Part shown: piece after piece, positions 35,929 through 44,879 of the stretch
Position numbering within the stretch: position 1 is the first letter of the stretch
Layout: each line of letters opens with the position of its first letter
Assembly (NCBI RefSeq): GCF_003634215.1
Contig: NZ_RBWX01000012.1
Span: forward strand, 1-64,000
From: Sphingosinicella microcystinivorans
Lineage (GTDB): Bacteria > Pseudomonadota > Alphaproteobacteria > Sphingomonadales > Sphingomonadaceae
DNA length: 64,000 bases
Direction: 5' to 3'
The notes under the pieces: generated by a model
What the model was told of the DNA's origin: nothing
Database searches by the model: none
What the model saw: only the letters and a program-made list of their open reading frames with translations
Program-made: the position numbers and the translations under genes

Positions 35929-38271
35929 TCAATATCTAAATTGAAAGGTTATACCATAAGTAGCAGGCATACCTGCGATCTTGGCCACATAATCGGTCAA
36001 GTGCGTGACATTGTTATAGTAGTATTCGTTTGTGATGTTGCGACCCCAGATTTGACCGCTCCAGCGACCGTCGCTCGATTCAAGTCCCAACCGGGCATCG
36101 AGCAGCGTATAGGCTGGCAGCTTAAACGCTGGCGTATTCCCGAACGTGCCGGGACTGCTGCTATGATACGTTACGGCACTACCAACCATGACCTGCATAC
36201 CGCCGCTGCCGATGGGGAAGCGATACTCGGCGTCGCCGACAAACTGCCATTTCGGCGTATTGGGGAACGACTCGCCGAGGTAACTCGTCGGGACGCCATA
36301 GGGATCACGCGGCACCGCTGGCGCAACCGGGTCACGCAGCACCTTTGAGCGGATATAGGTCAGGCCGGATTTGATGCGCAGCCCCTTCGCTGGCTGCAGC
36401 GTGACGTTCGTTTCAAATCCGTAGACTTTGGATTTCGGAATATTGACCAGCTGCGGCAGGGGCCCGAACACCGGGGTCAGAACGATTCCCTTCAGCTGTT
36501 TGTCGTCGTAATCATTATAGAAGGCAGCGAAATCGGCGCTCAGCACGCCTCCCAGTGTCGTGAAGCGCGTACCAGCCTCGTAAGCCAAAACCGCCTCCTG
36601 CGTTACCGGCGTGAACTGGCTGGAAAGGATCGCGGGCACAAGGGCGTAGCTGCCGGACTTGTAGCCTTTGGTCACATTTGCATAGACCATCACGTTGGTA
36701 TCGAATTTGTAGTCGACACCGGCGCGCCATGACAAATTGTCTTCATCCAGTTCCGATTTCGCAAGGCCGGGCGCGAAGGTCGCAGCATCCAGCGTGACGC
36801 AGCCGAACGCCGGAATGCTGACCGGCATTCCGGTAAACAGACCGCCGAGAAACTCGAACGCCGTGGCCGCGGTAACACCAACCGGGCCAAGCCCTTCATC
36901 CTTGATGCAGCCCGAAAAATCGCGCTTCTGAGACGTGTAGCGCACCGCGCCCTGCAAGGTCAGCTGATCAGTGACATGCACGTCCAGGCTGCCGAACGCC
37001 GAAAGCGTATCCACCTTCTGATCGGCAATCTGGCCAAGCCGTGTGAACAGGAACGGACCAATCTGATTGTTGGTGCCCTGATTGGTGGTGATGGTCGATT
37101 CGGCAGCGCTCTCGTACTGGTAATTACCGCCGATCATCCAGTCGATCATGCCCGAACTGCCCGCAAGGCGCAGTTCCTGGGCGAACGTCTCAAGATCGGA
37201 ATCATGCGCGTTGATACCGAACGCGCCGAACGCCGTTCCGTCGATATCCATGGGCGAGCTGCCCTTGAACCGGTTATACGCGGAAATGGATGTCAGGCTG
37301 ACGTCATCGGAAATCGACCAGTCGGCACGCAACGATGCCTGATGAAAGCGATCATTGCGCGCATAGTCCCGGCCCGCATCCCAATCCGCCTCGCGGGCAT
37401 TGTTCCGCGCGACGGGCGACGCCTCCATCGCATCGGCGATATATTGCGTGAGCGGCGTCACGGCCACTGCCGGTGCGAAATCCACGAACTGCGCCGCCTG
37501 CGTTTCACCCTTGTCGCGCCATGCGGACAGCGCCAGCTCAAAGCTCAGGCTTTCGCTCGGTTTCCAATCGAAGATTGCTCTGCCATTGAGAAAGTTTTTC
37601 TTCCCGAGTCGGTCGGACGGGCGCGTGCGACTATACTGCCACCCGTCGGAAAACTCGCCTTGCATAGCGATGCGCGCAGAGAGCGTATCCGCGATCGGCC
37701 CGCTCACGAAACCGTTGAAGCTGATCTCGTTGAACCGCGCAAAACCTGCGCTGGCACCCATATCGAAACTGTCTGTCGGCTTCGCCGCAATGAAGTTTAT
37801 GGCGCCGCCCGTGGAATTCATGCCGAACAGCGTGCCCTGCGGCCCCTTGAGAACTTCGACCCGCTCAAGATCGAGCATGGCACCGCGCGACATCACGGAA
37901 TAGGGCAACGCGACCTGATCACTATAAACCGTGACCGCCGGGCCGGCCGATGTCGAATTGTCGTTGTAACCGATACCGCGAATTGAAAACACCGGTGTTC
38001 CGAAAGCGCCCTGTTGATAGCTGAAGCCCGGCACCGCCTGCACCAGCTGCGCGGTATCGACGATGCCCGCACGGCTGAGCGCGTCGCCTGTTACAACCGA
38101 AATCGACATCGGCACGTCCGCAAGGCGCTCGGAGCGCTTCTGTGCAGTGACGACAATTTCCCCGATATCCTCGAAACCTTCGCCGGGAACGGATTGCGCC
38201 AATGCGGCGGCAGTCGGCAAGACAGCAAGCGCGGAAACCCCGGCGCAGAACTTCGAGACCTTCACGGACAT
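35929..38271 (-). CDS. TonB-dependent receptor next to the catabolic island
   Basis: 780 residues. GGGGGAGG precedes the ATG. Signal peptide ends at AALAQS, plug with IVVTAQKRSERLADVPMSI and VEVLKGPQGTLFGMNSTGG, and a full barrel ending YGITFQFRY with a terminal aromatic. It is the first gene left of the steroid-type catabolic genes and runs in the direction of the ligase operon (38460-41668), so it is a good candidate for uptake of the island's substrate; in the known estrogen-degrading sphingomonads a TBDR has been linked to estrogen uptake. The link here is positional only. Confidence 0.92.
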   Translation of the reverse strand: MSVKVSKFCAGVSALAVLPTAAALAQSVPGEGFEDIGEIVVTAQKRSERLADVPMSISVVTGDALSRAGIVDTAQLVQAVPGFSYQQGAFGTPVFSIRGIGYNDNSTSAGPAVTVYSDQVALPYSVMSRGAMLDLERVEVLKGPQGTLFGMNSTGGAINFIAAKPTDSFDMGASAGFARFNEISFNGFVSGPIADTLSARIAMQGEFSDGWQYSRTRPSDRLGKKNFLNGRAIFDWKPSESLSFELALSAWRDKGETQAAQFVDFAPAVAVTPLTQYIADAMEASPVARNNAREADWDAGRDYARNDRFHQASLRADWSISDDVSLTSISAYNRFKGSSPMDIDGTAFGAFGINAHDSDLETFAQELRLAGSSGMIDWMIGGNYQYESAAESTITTNQGTNNQIGPFLFTRLGQIADQKVDTLSAFGSLDVHVTDQLTLQGAVRYTSQKRDFSGCIKDEGLGPVGVTAATAFEFLGGLFTGMPVSIPAFGCVTLDAATFAPGLAKSELDEDNLSWRAGVDYKFDTNVMVYANVTKGYKSGSYALVPAILSSQFTPVTQEAVLAYEAGTRFTTLGGVLSADFAAFYNDYDDKQLKGIVLTPVFGPLPQLVNIPKSKVYGFETNVTLQPAKGLRIKSGLTYIRSKVLRDPVAPAVPRDPYGVPTSYLGESFPNTPKWQFVGDAEYRFPIGSGGMQVMVGSAVTYHSSSPGTFGNTPAFKLPAYTLLDARLGLESSDGRWSGQIWGRNITNEYYYNNVTHLTDYVAKIAGMPATYGITFQFRY

Positions 38272-38409
38272 GTTTCCTCCCCCAATGGCTATCTATGTTC
38301 TTTTTTGCATGCCGATTACCAACACGCTTTCATCGCCGCACACGAACAAGGAAGCCTGCACGCGCTTTCAACGGCATGACAAAACCCTACGTACGCTCCA
38401 ACTCACATT

Positions 38410-38426
38410 ATACTCATCTGGAGTAT
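38410..38426. promoter_or_regulatory. Short palindrome upstream of the TBDR gene
   Basis: ATACTC-ATCTG-GAGTAT lies about 140 bp upstream of the TBDR start, in the 188-bp gap after the SDR gene. A possible operator in that promoter region. Confidence 0.35.
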
Positions 38427-38459
38427 CGGTTCGGCTCGAACGGGCGTCAGCTCCGACTG

Positions 38460-39248
38460 TCATGATTTCTCGGCGATCACGGGGGCGACGAGCGCCGCAA
38501 ATCGCGTACGCACTTCCTCTTGCCATTCAGGGTGCGTCAGTATGTAAAGATCACCCGCAAGTGCCTGAGTGAGAATGATGGCAGCGGCGGCCTCCGGCTG
38601 CAGAACCCTACTGAGCTCAGGACGGAAACGCGGCCCTTCTCCCGATCCGCTTGCAGGCTGGATCGCTGTGGCTATCCAGCCTGGACAAGCAACCGAAACG
38701 ACGACCCCTGAAGGCGCGAGTTCCTGCCGCAACACTTCGGAAAGTCCGACCACCGCAGACTTGCTTGCGACATAGGCGGCGAAGCCGGGTAACGGCACCA
38801 AGCCGGCCATGGACGCGATATTGACGACATGCGAGATCTCCCTTGCGGCAGTCATGCGCGGCGCGAATGCCGTGACGCCATGGACGATTCCCATCAGATT
38901 GACGTCGATGATCCGACGCCATCGGTCCAGCGGCATCGAAAGTGCAGGTCCGAAGTCGGCGATACCTGCGTTATTGATCAGAACATCGCAGCGCCCGAAC
39001 GTATCGAAACAGATATCGGCCAACCGTTCGACCGATCCGCAATCCGCAACGTCCACCGCTGCCGGAGTGGCATCACCACCTCGGCCCGTGATTGCCGTAC
39101 AGACTCGGACGGCGCTCTCGAAATCCAGATCCGCAACGAGCACTTTTCCACCTGCCGAAGCGAAGCCTTCGGAAAGCGCCTTGCCGAGACCGCTCCCCCC
39201 GCCCGTGACGACACCGACACGGTCGCGCAGCCCCGCGAAGTCGTTCAT
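38460..39248 (-). CDS. Short-chain dehydrogenase/reductase
   Basis: 262 residues. NAD(P) site VTGGGSGLG, structural NNAG, catalytic Ser in VNIASMAG and YVASK. An Asp at the end of the second strand (VADLD) points to NAD rather than NADP. The start ATG overlaps the stop of the enoyl-CoA hydratase upstream by 4 bp. Likely oxidises a hydroxyl group (hydroxysteroid or hydroxyacyl-CoA) in the pathway of its operon (ligase, crotonase, SDR). Confidence 0.88.
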   Translation of the reverse strand: MNDFAGLRDRVGVVTGGGSGLGKALSEGFASAGGKVLVADLDFESAVRVCTAITGRGGDATPAAVDVADCGSVERLADICFDTFGRCDVLINNAGIADFGPALSMPLDRWRRIIDVNLMGIVHGVTAFAPRMTAAREISHVVNIASMAGLVPLPGFAAYVASKSAVVGLSEVLRQELAPSGVVVSVACPGWIATAIQPASGSGEGPRFRPELSRVLQPEAAAAIILTQALAGDLYILTHPEWQEEVRTRFAALVAPVIAEKS

Positions 39249-40039
39249 CGACCCGTGAACTGCGGCGCGCTGCGATTCTGAAAAGCTTCCACGGCGATCC
39301 GATGATCTTCCATCAACATCGTGAGATTTTCATAGGCCGCCGCACGATCGATGATTGCGTTTGCCGTGACTTTCAAACCGGCATTTATCGACGCCTTGGT
39401 CCATTTGATAGCGTGGATGGCGCCCGCTGCCAATCGCTCGGCCATAGCGCGGACCTTGGCATCGATCTCCTCGATTGACACAGCCTCTGTGATCAGGCCG
39501 ATCGCCGCAGCTTCCGCGCCGGAGATAGGATCGCCGGTCAGCAGATATCGTTTCGCGCGGGCATAGCCGATCAGTTGCGGCCATATGACGGCCCCGCCGT
39601 CACCGGCCACCAGGCCGACAGCCACGTGGGGATCGGCAAAGCGTGCATCGGGTGTCGCGTAAATGAAGTCGCAGAACAGCGCCAGCGAGCAGCCGAGCCC
39701 GACTGCCGGGCCAACGACGCGCGCGATGACCGGCACCTCCAGATCGAGCAAATTGTTCTGGATACGCCGGTCGTTTTCTATTGCCGCAGCCGTAGCGGCG
39801 GGATCGGCCTGCAACGCGGCGAGCCAGCCTATGTCGCCTCCCGCACTGAAAGCCTGGCCCGTTCCGGTAAGGACGACGACGCCGACCTCCGGATCCCGCG
39901 CAATGTCCGCGAAGATGCGGGAGAATTCGTCGTGGAGCAGCGGGTTGACGGCGTTCTTTACCTCCGGACGGTCGATCGTGACGGTCAAGATTCTCCCGTT
40001 TCTTTCGATCTTGAGCCCTTTGTAACTGGAATAGTCCAT
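39245..40039 (-). CDS. Enoyl-CoA hydratase/isomerase family protein
   Basis: 264 residues, crotonase fold with oxyanion hole residues in GQAFSAGGDIGWLAAL and VGPAVGLGCSLALFCDF. The two catalytic glutamates of crotonase are not conserved: the positions read S (in GCSLALF) and H (in DPHVAVG). An Asp in VAGDGGAV may serve instead. So isomerase, hydrolase or other crotonase chemistry is more likely than plain hydration. RBS AGGGAG before the ATG; 15 bp after the ligase gene. Confidence 0.87.
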   Translation of the reverse strand: MDYSSYKGLKIERNGRILTVTIDRPEVKNAVNPLLHDEFSRIFADIARDPEVGVVVLTGTGQAFSAGGDIGWLAALQADPAATAAAIENDRRIQNNLLDLEVPVIARVVGPAVGLGCSLALFCDFIYATPDARFADPHVAVGLVAGDGGAVIWPQLIGYARAKRYLLTGDPISGAEAAAIGLITEAVSIEEIDAKVRAMAERLAAGAIHAIKWTKASINAGLKVTANAIIDRAAAYENLTMLMEDHRIAVEAFQNRSAPQFTGR

Positions 40040-40054
40040 GATCTCCCTTTCCGA

Positions 40055-41668
40055 TCAGGCAGGTGTCTCTCCAAGAAATCTTCGTATCATTTCAGGCCGC
40101 AATTCATGTTTTTTGACCTTCCCCGAACCGGTGACGGGCAAGGCATCAACGAATGCGAAATAGCGGGGCACCTTCCAACGCGAGACACGCTCCCGCATCC
40201 ACGAACGGATGGCCTCCTCACCGGGTGCCGACCCCGATGCGGGCCGGATCACGGCGCAGAGTTCCTCGCCGTATTTCTCGTCGGGAAGGCCGATGACCGC
40301 GACCTCGTTGATGTCGGGGTGTTGCAACAGGAAGGATTCGATTTCAGCCGGATAGAGATTCTCCCCGCCGCGAATAACCATATCCTTCAGACGTCCCACG
40401 ATGGCCACGTAGCCATCTGTGTCCATGGTCGCGATATCGCCGGTACGCAGCCAGCCCTCCCCATCGAACGCCTTGGCACTTTCATCCGGATCGCCGTAGC
40501 CGATCATCTTACCGGGGCCCTCTACGCAAAGCTCGCCCGGCTTTCCGCAAGGCTGTATCTGCCCATGGTCGTCGACAACCTTCAGGCTGACGCCAGGAAG
40601 GGCGAGGCCGGAACTGTGAATCTTTCGTTCAGACGGATCACCCGGCCGCACCGTCGCACATACGCCGCAGCTTTCCGTCTGGCCGTAGCCATTGAGCATC
40701 TCCACATTGAAGAAGCCCTCACAGCGGCTCAGGAAAGGGGCCGGAACCGCGGCGCCGCCGACGATAATCCTGCGAAGGGCGGAGAGATTTCGCCGCCGAT
40801 CCGGATCGGCTTCCATCATGGCGGTAAGCATTGAGGGGACGCCGATAAAGCCGGTGCAACGTTCACGTTCGAGAATGTCGAGCGCCTCTTCTGCCTTGAA
40901 GATATGAATGGGAAGTGTCGTGGTCCCGTTCATCAGCGCGCCCGGGGTGGAATTCCCCGATCCGCCGACGTGGAACATCGGAAACCCGTGGCAGACCCTG
41001 TCCCCCTCTCCAAACCCCCACGCCGCGTAGGACAAGGCGCCGATCGTTACGATCGGGCCATGAGGTAACAGCGTCGGCTTGGGCAAGCCCGTCGTCCCCG
41101 ATGTGTATTGAATCATCAGAAGGTCATTTGCCTGCACCTCGGGCAAGAGACCGTTCAAGGAAGCAGACGCCTCCATCCGATCCACCTCGTCGCCGATATG
41201 ATAGAGCCCGCGAAGCCGTGGCACACTGCGCCTTACCTTTCCCACGATGGCGCGCATGTCTTCGCCGCCGGCGGTCCCGTCGTGGAAAACCGCAACGGCG
41301 TCGGACGCCGCAAGCGCATATTCGAGTTCCGCCGCACGATAGAGCGGATTCAGCGCGACGAGGACCATACCCGCCTTGGCGATAGCGAATTGCAGCAGAA
41401 TCCAGTTCGGGTGATTGGGCGCCCATAAGGCAATGCGTTCGCCCGGGCGATAGCCTGCGCCGATCAGCGCATAGGCAAGTTTCGTCGAGCGTTCATGCAG
41501 CTCGGAAAACGACCAGCGCACCCCTGCGACGCTCGATTGACAGGCAAAGACGACAGCCTCCGCATCGGGCCACCGCGCGGCGGATCGAGCGAGAGCACGC
41601 CCGAGCGGGAGATGATCACACCCTCCCGCTGCCGCATCGGCGGGCCAAAGGGATTGGCTGAGCGGCAC
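40055..41668 (-). CDS. Acyl-CoA synthetase (AMP-forming), steroid-acid type candidate
   Basis: 537 residues from GTG 41668, selected because GGAGG stands six bases upstream; an earlier in-frame ATG gives a 26-residue non-conserved extension. ANL-superfamily motifs: P-loop YTSGTTGLPKPT, NGYGQTESCG, TGDIATMD, GRLKDMVIRGGENLYPAEIE and a C-terminal catalytic lysine in GSGKVKKHELR. Activates a carboxylic acid to its CoA ester. With the dioxygenase island it could act on a steroid side product such as the indanedione propionate. First gene of a three-gene leftward operon. Confidence 0.92.
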   Translation of the reverse strand: MPLSQSLWPADAAAGGCDHLPLGRALARSAARWPDAEAVVFACQSSVAGVRWSFSELHERSTKLAYALIGAGYRPGERIALWAPNHPNWILLQFAIAKAGMVLVALNPLYRAAELEYALAASDAVAVFHDGTAGGEDMRAIVGKVRRSVPRLRGLYHIGDEVDRMEASASLNGLLPEVQANDLLMIQYTSGTTGLPKPTLLPHGPIVTIGALSYAAWGFGEGDRVCHGFPMFHVGGSGNSTPGALMNGTTTLPIHIFKAEEALDILERERCTGFIGVPSMLTAMMEADPDRRRNLSALRRIIVGGAAVPAPFLSRCEGFFNVEMLNGYGQTESCGVCATVRPGDPSERKIHSSGLALPGVSLKVVDDHGQIQPCGKPGELCVEGPGKMIGYGDPDESAKAFDGEGWLRTGDIATMDTDGYVAIVGRLKDMVIRGGENLYPAEIESFLLQHPDINEVAVIGLPDEKYGEELCAVIRPASGSAPGEEAIRSWMRERVSRWKVPRYFAFVDALPVTGSGKVKKHELRPEMIRRFLGETPA

Positions 41669-41694
41669 GTTTCGCCTCCTCGATTCCGGAAAGG

Positions 41695-41708
41695 GTTCCG
41701 CGCGGAAC
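41695..41708. promoter_or_regulatory. 14-bp perfect palindrome in the divergent promoter region
   Basis: GTTCCGCGCGGAAC, with a second palindrome TTCCGGAA at 41684-41691. It lies 27 bp upstream of the ligase start and 155 bp upstream of the rightward MaoC-type gene, a natural place for a regulator controlling both operons, possibly the TetR protein at 54389-55009. Confidence 0.45.
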
Positions 41709-41863
41709 TTCAAGCCCTCCGAAATAACGCGGGCGAGCGGCTTCACTTGCTCGCATACGGCTCACCCTCAGTCATATTCGGGGTCATGCGATTGCGGCGA
41801 TCCATACCCCGCATTTATAAACTGTCTACGGCCTTGCCCCTTCCCCAGATCCGAGAAAATCGA

Positions 41864-42379
41864 ATGGATGATCTACCCGAAGCCATAAAGGACTGGATCG
41901 GCCGCGCGACGGTCGTCGTGGACCACGTTGTTACCGTAGAGCAGGGCCTCTGGACCAATTTCTGTGTCGCCATAGAAGACGGCAACCTCCTTTACTGGGA
42001 TTATCCTGCGTCGCGCGACCATACCGAAACCGTCATCGCGCCGCCCGCCATGCTGCCGAGCTGGGCCATCGAACATGCGTGGGCGCCCGGTCGTGACCGG
42101 CCGACGATGCGTACGCTGGAACTGCATTTCATGGTCAAGGATGCGCTTGGACTACGCAATGGAATCGTGACAGAGGTCGAACTCGAATTTCACGCTCCGC
42201 TGCGCGCGGGAGAGTCCGTGCGTGCCGAACAGATTCTTCGCTCCGTCAGCGATGAAAGGGAAACACGGCTCGGCATCGGTCGCAACTGGGAAATCGACGT
42301 CGTCTACCGCAAACCCGATGGAAGCCTTGCCGGTATCCAGCATCTTCATTTCCTGGCTTACGGAAAGATTGATTCATGA
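41864..42379 (+). CDS. MaoC-like hydratase subunit (FAS1-like dehydratase N-terminal type)
   Basis: 171 residues. Hotdog-fold protein with the DxxxH-less N-terminal MaoC pattern (AIKDWIGRATVVVDHVVTVEQGLWTNFCVAIEDGNLLYWD), as in the structural subunit of two-component enoyl-CoA hydratases. Its stop overlaps the start of the next MaoC gene by 4 bp, so the two products very likely form a heteromeric hydratase, similar in principle to the MaoC-like pairs of steroid degraders. First gene of the long rightward operon; no strong ribosome site is seen. Confidence 0.75.
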   Translation: MDDLPEAIKDWIGRATVVVDHVVTVEQGLWTNFCVAIEDGNLLYWDYPASRDHTETVIAPPAMLPSWAIEHAWAPGRDRPTMRTLELHFMVKDALGLRNGIVTEVELEFHAPLRAGESVRAEQILRSVSDERETRLGIGRNWEIDVVYRKPDGSLAGIQHLHFLAYGKIDS

Positions 42380-42855
42380 ACGAGGCGGTGAGAGGCACGA
42401 TCACTCCGAAGGTCGGCGACCGGTTGCCCGAACTTGTGATCCGCATAACGCGAAAGTTGATAATCGCCGGAGCGACGACAAGCCGAGACTGGCAGCCCCA
42501 ACACCACGATAAGGACGCGGCAAAGACTGCGGGTCTCTCCGACATCATCATGAACAACTACACGCAGGCCGGTCTTATCAGCCGCTACATAACCGATTGG
42601 AGCGGGCCTATCGGCCGCATCGGCCGGCTGAAATTCGCGATGCGACGCCCGATTTATCCCGATCGCGACGTGCGTTTCGCCGGCGGCGTCGTTGCCGTCG
42701 ACAAGGACAGTGGACAGATTTCCTGGGTCAAGGTCGATATCACGCTGAGCGACGCAGACACGCTTCTGACTTCGGCATCGGTCAAGTTCGCTTTGCCCGC
42801 ATATATCAGCGCGAAATCGCCCTGGCATTGCCATCCCTCGGAATGGCGCCCCTGA
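42376..42855 (+). CDS. MaoC-like hydratase subunit (catalytic type)
   Basis: 159 residues. Contains the hydratase segment IIAGATTSRDWQPQHHDKDAAKTAG with Asp and His in the expected places (the canonical pattern is D-x4-H), followed by NNYTQAGLISRYITDW. Partner of the overlapping upstream gene. Hydrates a steroid-type enoyl-CoA by inference from the surrounding acyl-CoA dehydrogenase genes. Confidence 0.8.
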   Translation: MNEAVRGTITPKVGDRLPELVIRITRKLIIAGATTSRDWQPQHHDKDAAKTAGLSDIIMNNYTQAGLISRYITDWSGPIGRIGRLKFAMRRPIYPDRDVRFAGGVVAVDKDSGQISWVKVDITLSDADTLLTSASVKFALPAYISAKSPWHCHPSEWRP

Positions 42856-42958
42856 ACCGATCATCGAAAGGAAAATGCGAGCGGCAACCGAGTTGAGACG
42901 CTCCGGGCCAACCCGCACAGTCCGCACCGCAGTGAGCCCGCGGAGCCCGTAAAATCGT

Positions 42959-44092
42959 ATGGAATTAGACCTCTCAGCAGAACAGCTCCTGCTCCAGGAT
43001 ACGGTGCGTCAGCTCTGCGAGAATTGTTTTCCGTTCACCGCGCTGCGCAGGATTGAGACCGACCCCGACGGTCTTGACCGAGCCTTCTGGGCGCAGCTTT
43101 GCGAAATCGGCGTACCCTCCATGCCCATCGCCGGGGAGCACGGCGGACTTGGCATGGGAATGCTCGAAACGGCGCTCGTGTTCGAGCAACTCGGGCGTCA
43201 CCTGGCGACCACACCACTGTTGACGAGCTCCCTTACCGCAGCGTCTTTGCTGGCTTCATCGAAAGGCACTGAGCGTCGCGACCATTGGCTGGCCCATATC
43301 GTTCAGGGCGGAATTGTATCGGTTGCATCCGATGAACCTAACGGCTTGCCCAATATTGCGGACAGCCGCACGTCGTTTGAGAGAACTTCGGATGGCATTC
43401 GTCTTTCGGGCGTGAAGCACTTCGTGCCGTTTGCCTCGATCGCGGAGGGCTTTCTCGTCCTTGCGCTCGATACTACGAGCGGCGAGCCCGCGCTGGTGAT
43501 GATCCCCCGCGACGCAACCGGCATCACGATCCGGCAGCAAGCGAATCTCGCGACTGAACCGTATTTCCAGATCGAACTCGCCGGCGTCGAACGACCGGCA
43601 GACGACGTTCTCGTGATACAGGATTTTCAGGACCACTGGCGGAAAACAACCGCGCGCGCTTACATCGCCACGGCAGCACAAGCCGTAGGAGCGGCGCGAC
43701 ATGCGCATGAAATCAGCCTTCGCTATTCAAAGGAACGGGAAGCGTTCGGTCAGCCGATCGGCGGCTTCCAAGCGATCGCTCACTATCTTGCCGATGGAAT
43801 CGTGGAGATCGAGGGGTGCCAGACCCTCTTTCACCAGGCCGCGTGGCTGCATGATGAAGGGTTGAGCTTTGAAGCGGCGGCCGCAATGGCAAAATTGCAG
43901 GCCGGGGCCATGTTCCGCCGTATCTCCACGATGGCCATCCAGATCCACGGAGGTCTCGGCTATACGACGGAAGCGGATCCACAGCTTTTCTTCCGCCGTG
44001 CCAAACAATGGCAACTGTTGAACGGAGACGATTCCTTTCTTGAAGATGAGATCGCCAGACTGACCATCGATACGGCGGTCACCGATGTTTGA
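42959..44092 (+). CDS. Acyl-CoA dehydrogenase family protein
   Basis: 377 residues. N-terminal helical domain (LSAEQLLLQDTVRQLCEN), middle beta domain, and a C-terminal helical domain with KEREAFGQPIGGFQAIAHYLAD and QIHGGLGYTTEADPQLFFRRAK. The middle domain lacks the usual TEPxxGSD FAD/substrate motif (here ASDEPNGLPNIADSR), as in the second subunit of heteromeric alpha2beta2 steroid acyl-CoA dehydrogenases (FadE/ChsE type). Its partner may be the dehydrogenase at 55023-56213, which has the motif. Last codons overlap the next gene by 8 bp. Confidence 0.85.
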   Translation: MELDLSAEQLLLQDTVRQLCENCFPFTALRRIETDPDGLDRAFWAQLCEIGVPSMPIAGEHGGLGMGMLETALVFEQLGRHLATTPLLTSSLTAASLLASSKGTERRDHWLAHIVQGGIVSVASDEPNGLPNIADSRTSFERTSDGIRLSGVKHFVPFASIAEGFLVLALDTTSGEPALVMIPRDATGITIRQQANLATEPYFQIELAGVERPADDVLVIQDFQDHWRKTTARAYIATAAQAVGAARHAHEISLRYSKEREAFGQPIGGFQAIAHYLADGIVEIEGCQTLFHQAAWLHDEGLSFEAAAAMAKLQAGAMFRRISTMAIQIHGGLGYTTEADPQLFFRRAKQWQLLNGDDSFLEDEIARLTIDTAVTDV

Positions 44093-44879
44093 GACAATCG
44101 ACTATCATGTCGAAAACGGCATTGCACTATTCCGCCTGAACCGGCCGGACCGTTCGAACGCCATCGACCAGCGCATGAACATGGAACTTCCACTGGCGTG
44201 GGAGCGCTTCCGCACGGATCCATCGGCTATCGTCGCTATCGTGACCGGGAGCGGCAACAAGGCGTTTTGCACGGGAGCGGACCTGCACGACCTGCCCGCG
44301 CTCGACGATCGAGCGACGGCCGCGGATGCTATTCGCTGGACGAGTCTTCAAAACCGCGTCTGGAAGCCGGTGATCTGCGCCGTAAATGGTCTCACCGTGG
44401 GAGGCGGCCTGCACTTCATCGCCGATTCCGATATCGTGCTTTCCAGTCGCCACGCCGAATTCTGTGACAGCCACGTCAGCGTCGGGCTCGTATCAGGCTT
44501 GGAACCGATCTCTCTGGCGCGGCGGATACCGATGGAGGCAGTGCTGCGGCTCGCGCTGGTGGGCCGTGACCAACGCATGACCGCCGAACACGCGCTCCGC
44601 CTCGGCATGATCGGCGAGGTCGTGGAGGCCGACGCACTCATGCCCCGCGCCTTCGCAATCGCACACAGCATCACGAAGAATTCCCCAAGCGCCATGGCAC
44701 GAACAAAACGCGCGATCTGGCGTTCGCTCGAACTTCCCCTTCATGATGCTCTGGAACGTGCGTGGGAGGATATTGCCCGGCACAATCGAGGCGCTGACTT
44801 CGCCGAAGGCTGCGCGGCCTTTGCGGAACGGCGCAGCCCGATCTGGCAGCCATGGAACGGCGAAGACGCGGATGCGTAG
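44085..44879 (+). CDS. Enoyl-CoA hydratase/isomerase family protein
   Basis: 264 residues, crotonase fold (NKAFCTGADLHDLP; NGLTVGGGLHFIADSDI). Both canonical catalytic Glu positions hold His (GGGLHFIAD and CDSHVSVG), so it is unlikely to be a standard hydratase. Overlaps the dehydrogenase gene before it and the next crotonase gene after it, so it is fully within the operon. Possible roles: hydrolase, isomerase or ring-opening hydrolase on a CoA thioester. Confidence 0.85.
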   Translation: MFETIDYHVENGIALFRLNRPDRSNAIDQRMNMELPLAWERFRTDPSAIVAIVTGSGNKAFCTGADLHDLPALDDRATAADAIRWTSLQNRVWKPVICAVNGLTVGGGLHFIADSDIVLSSRHAEFCDSHVSVGLVSGLEPISLARRIPMEAVLRLALVGRDQRMTAEHALRLGMIGEVVEADALMPRAFAIAHSITKNSPSAMARTKRAIWRSLELPLHDALERAWEDIARHNRGADFAEGCAAFAERRSPIWQPWNGEDADA

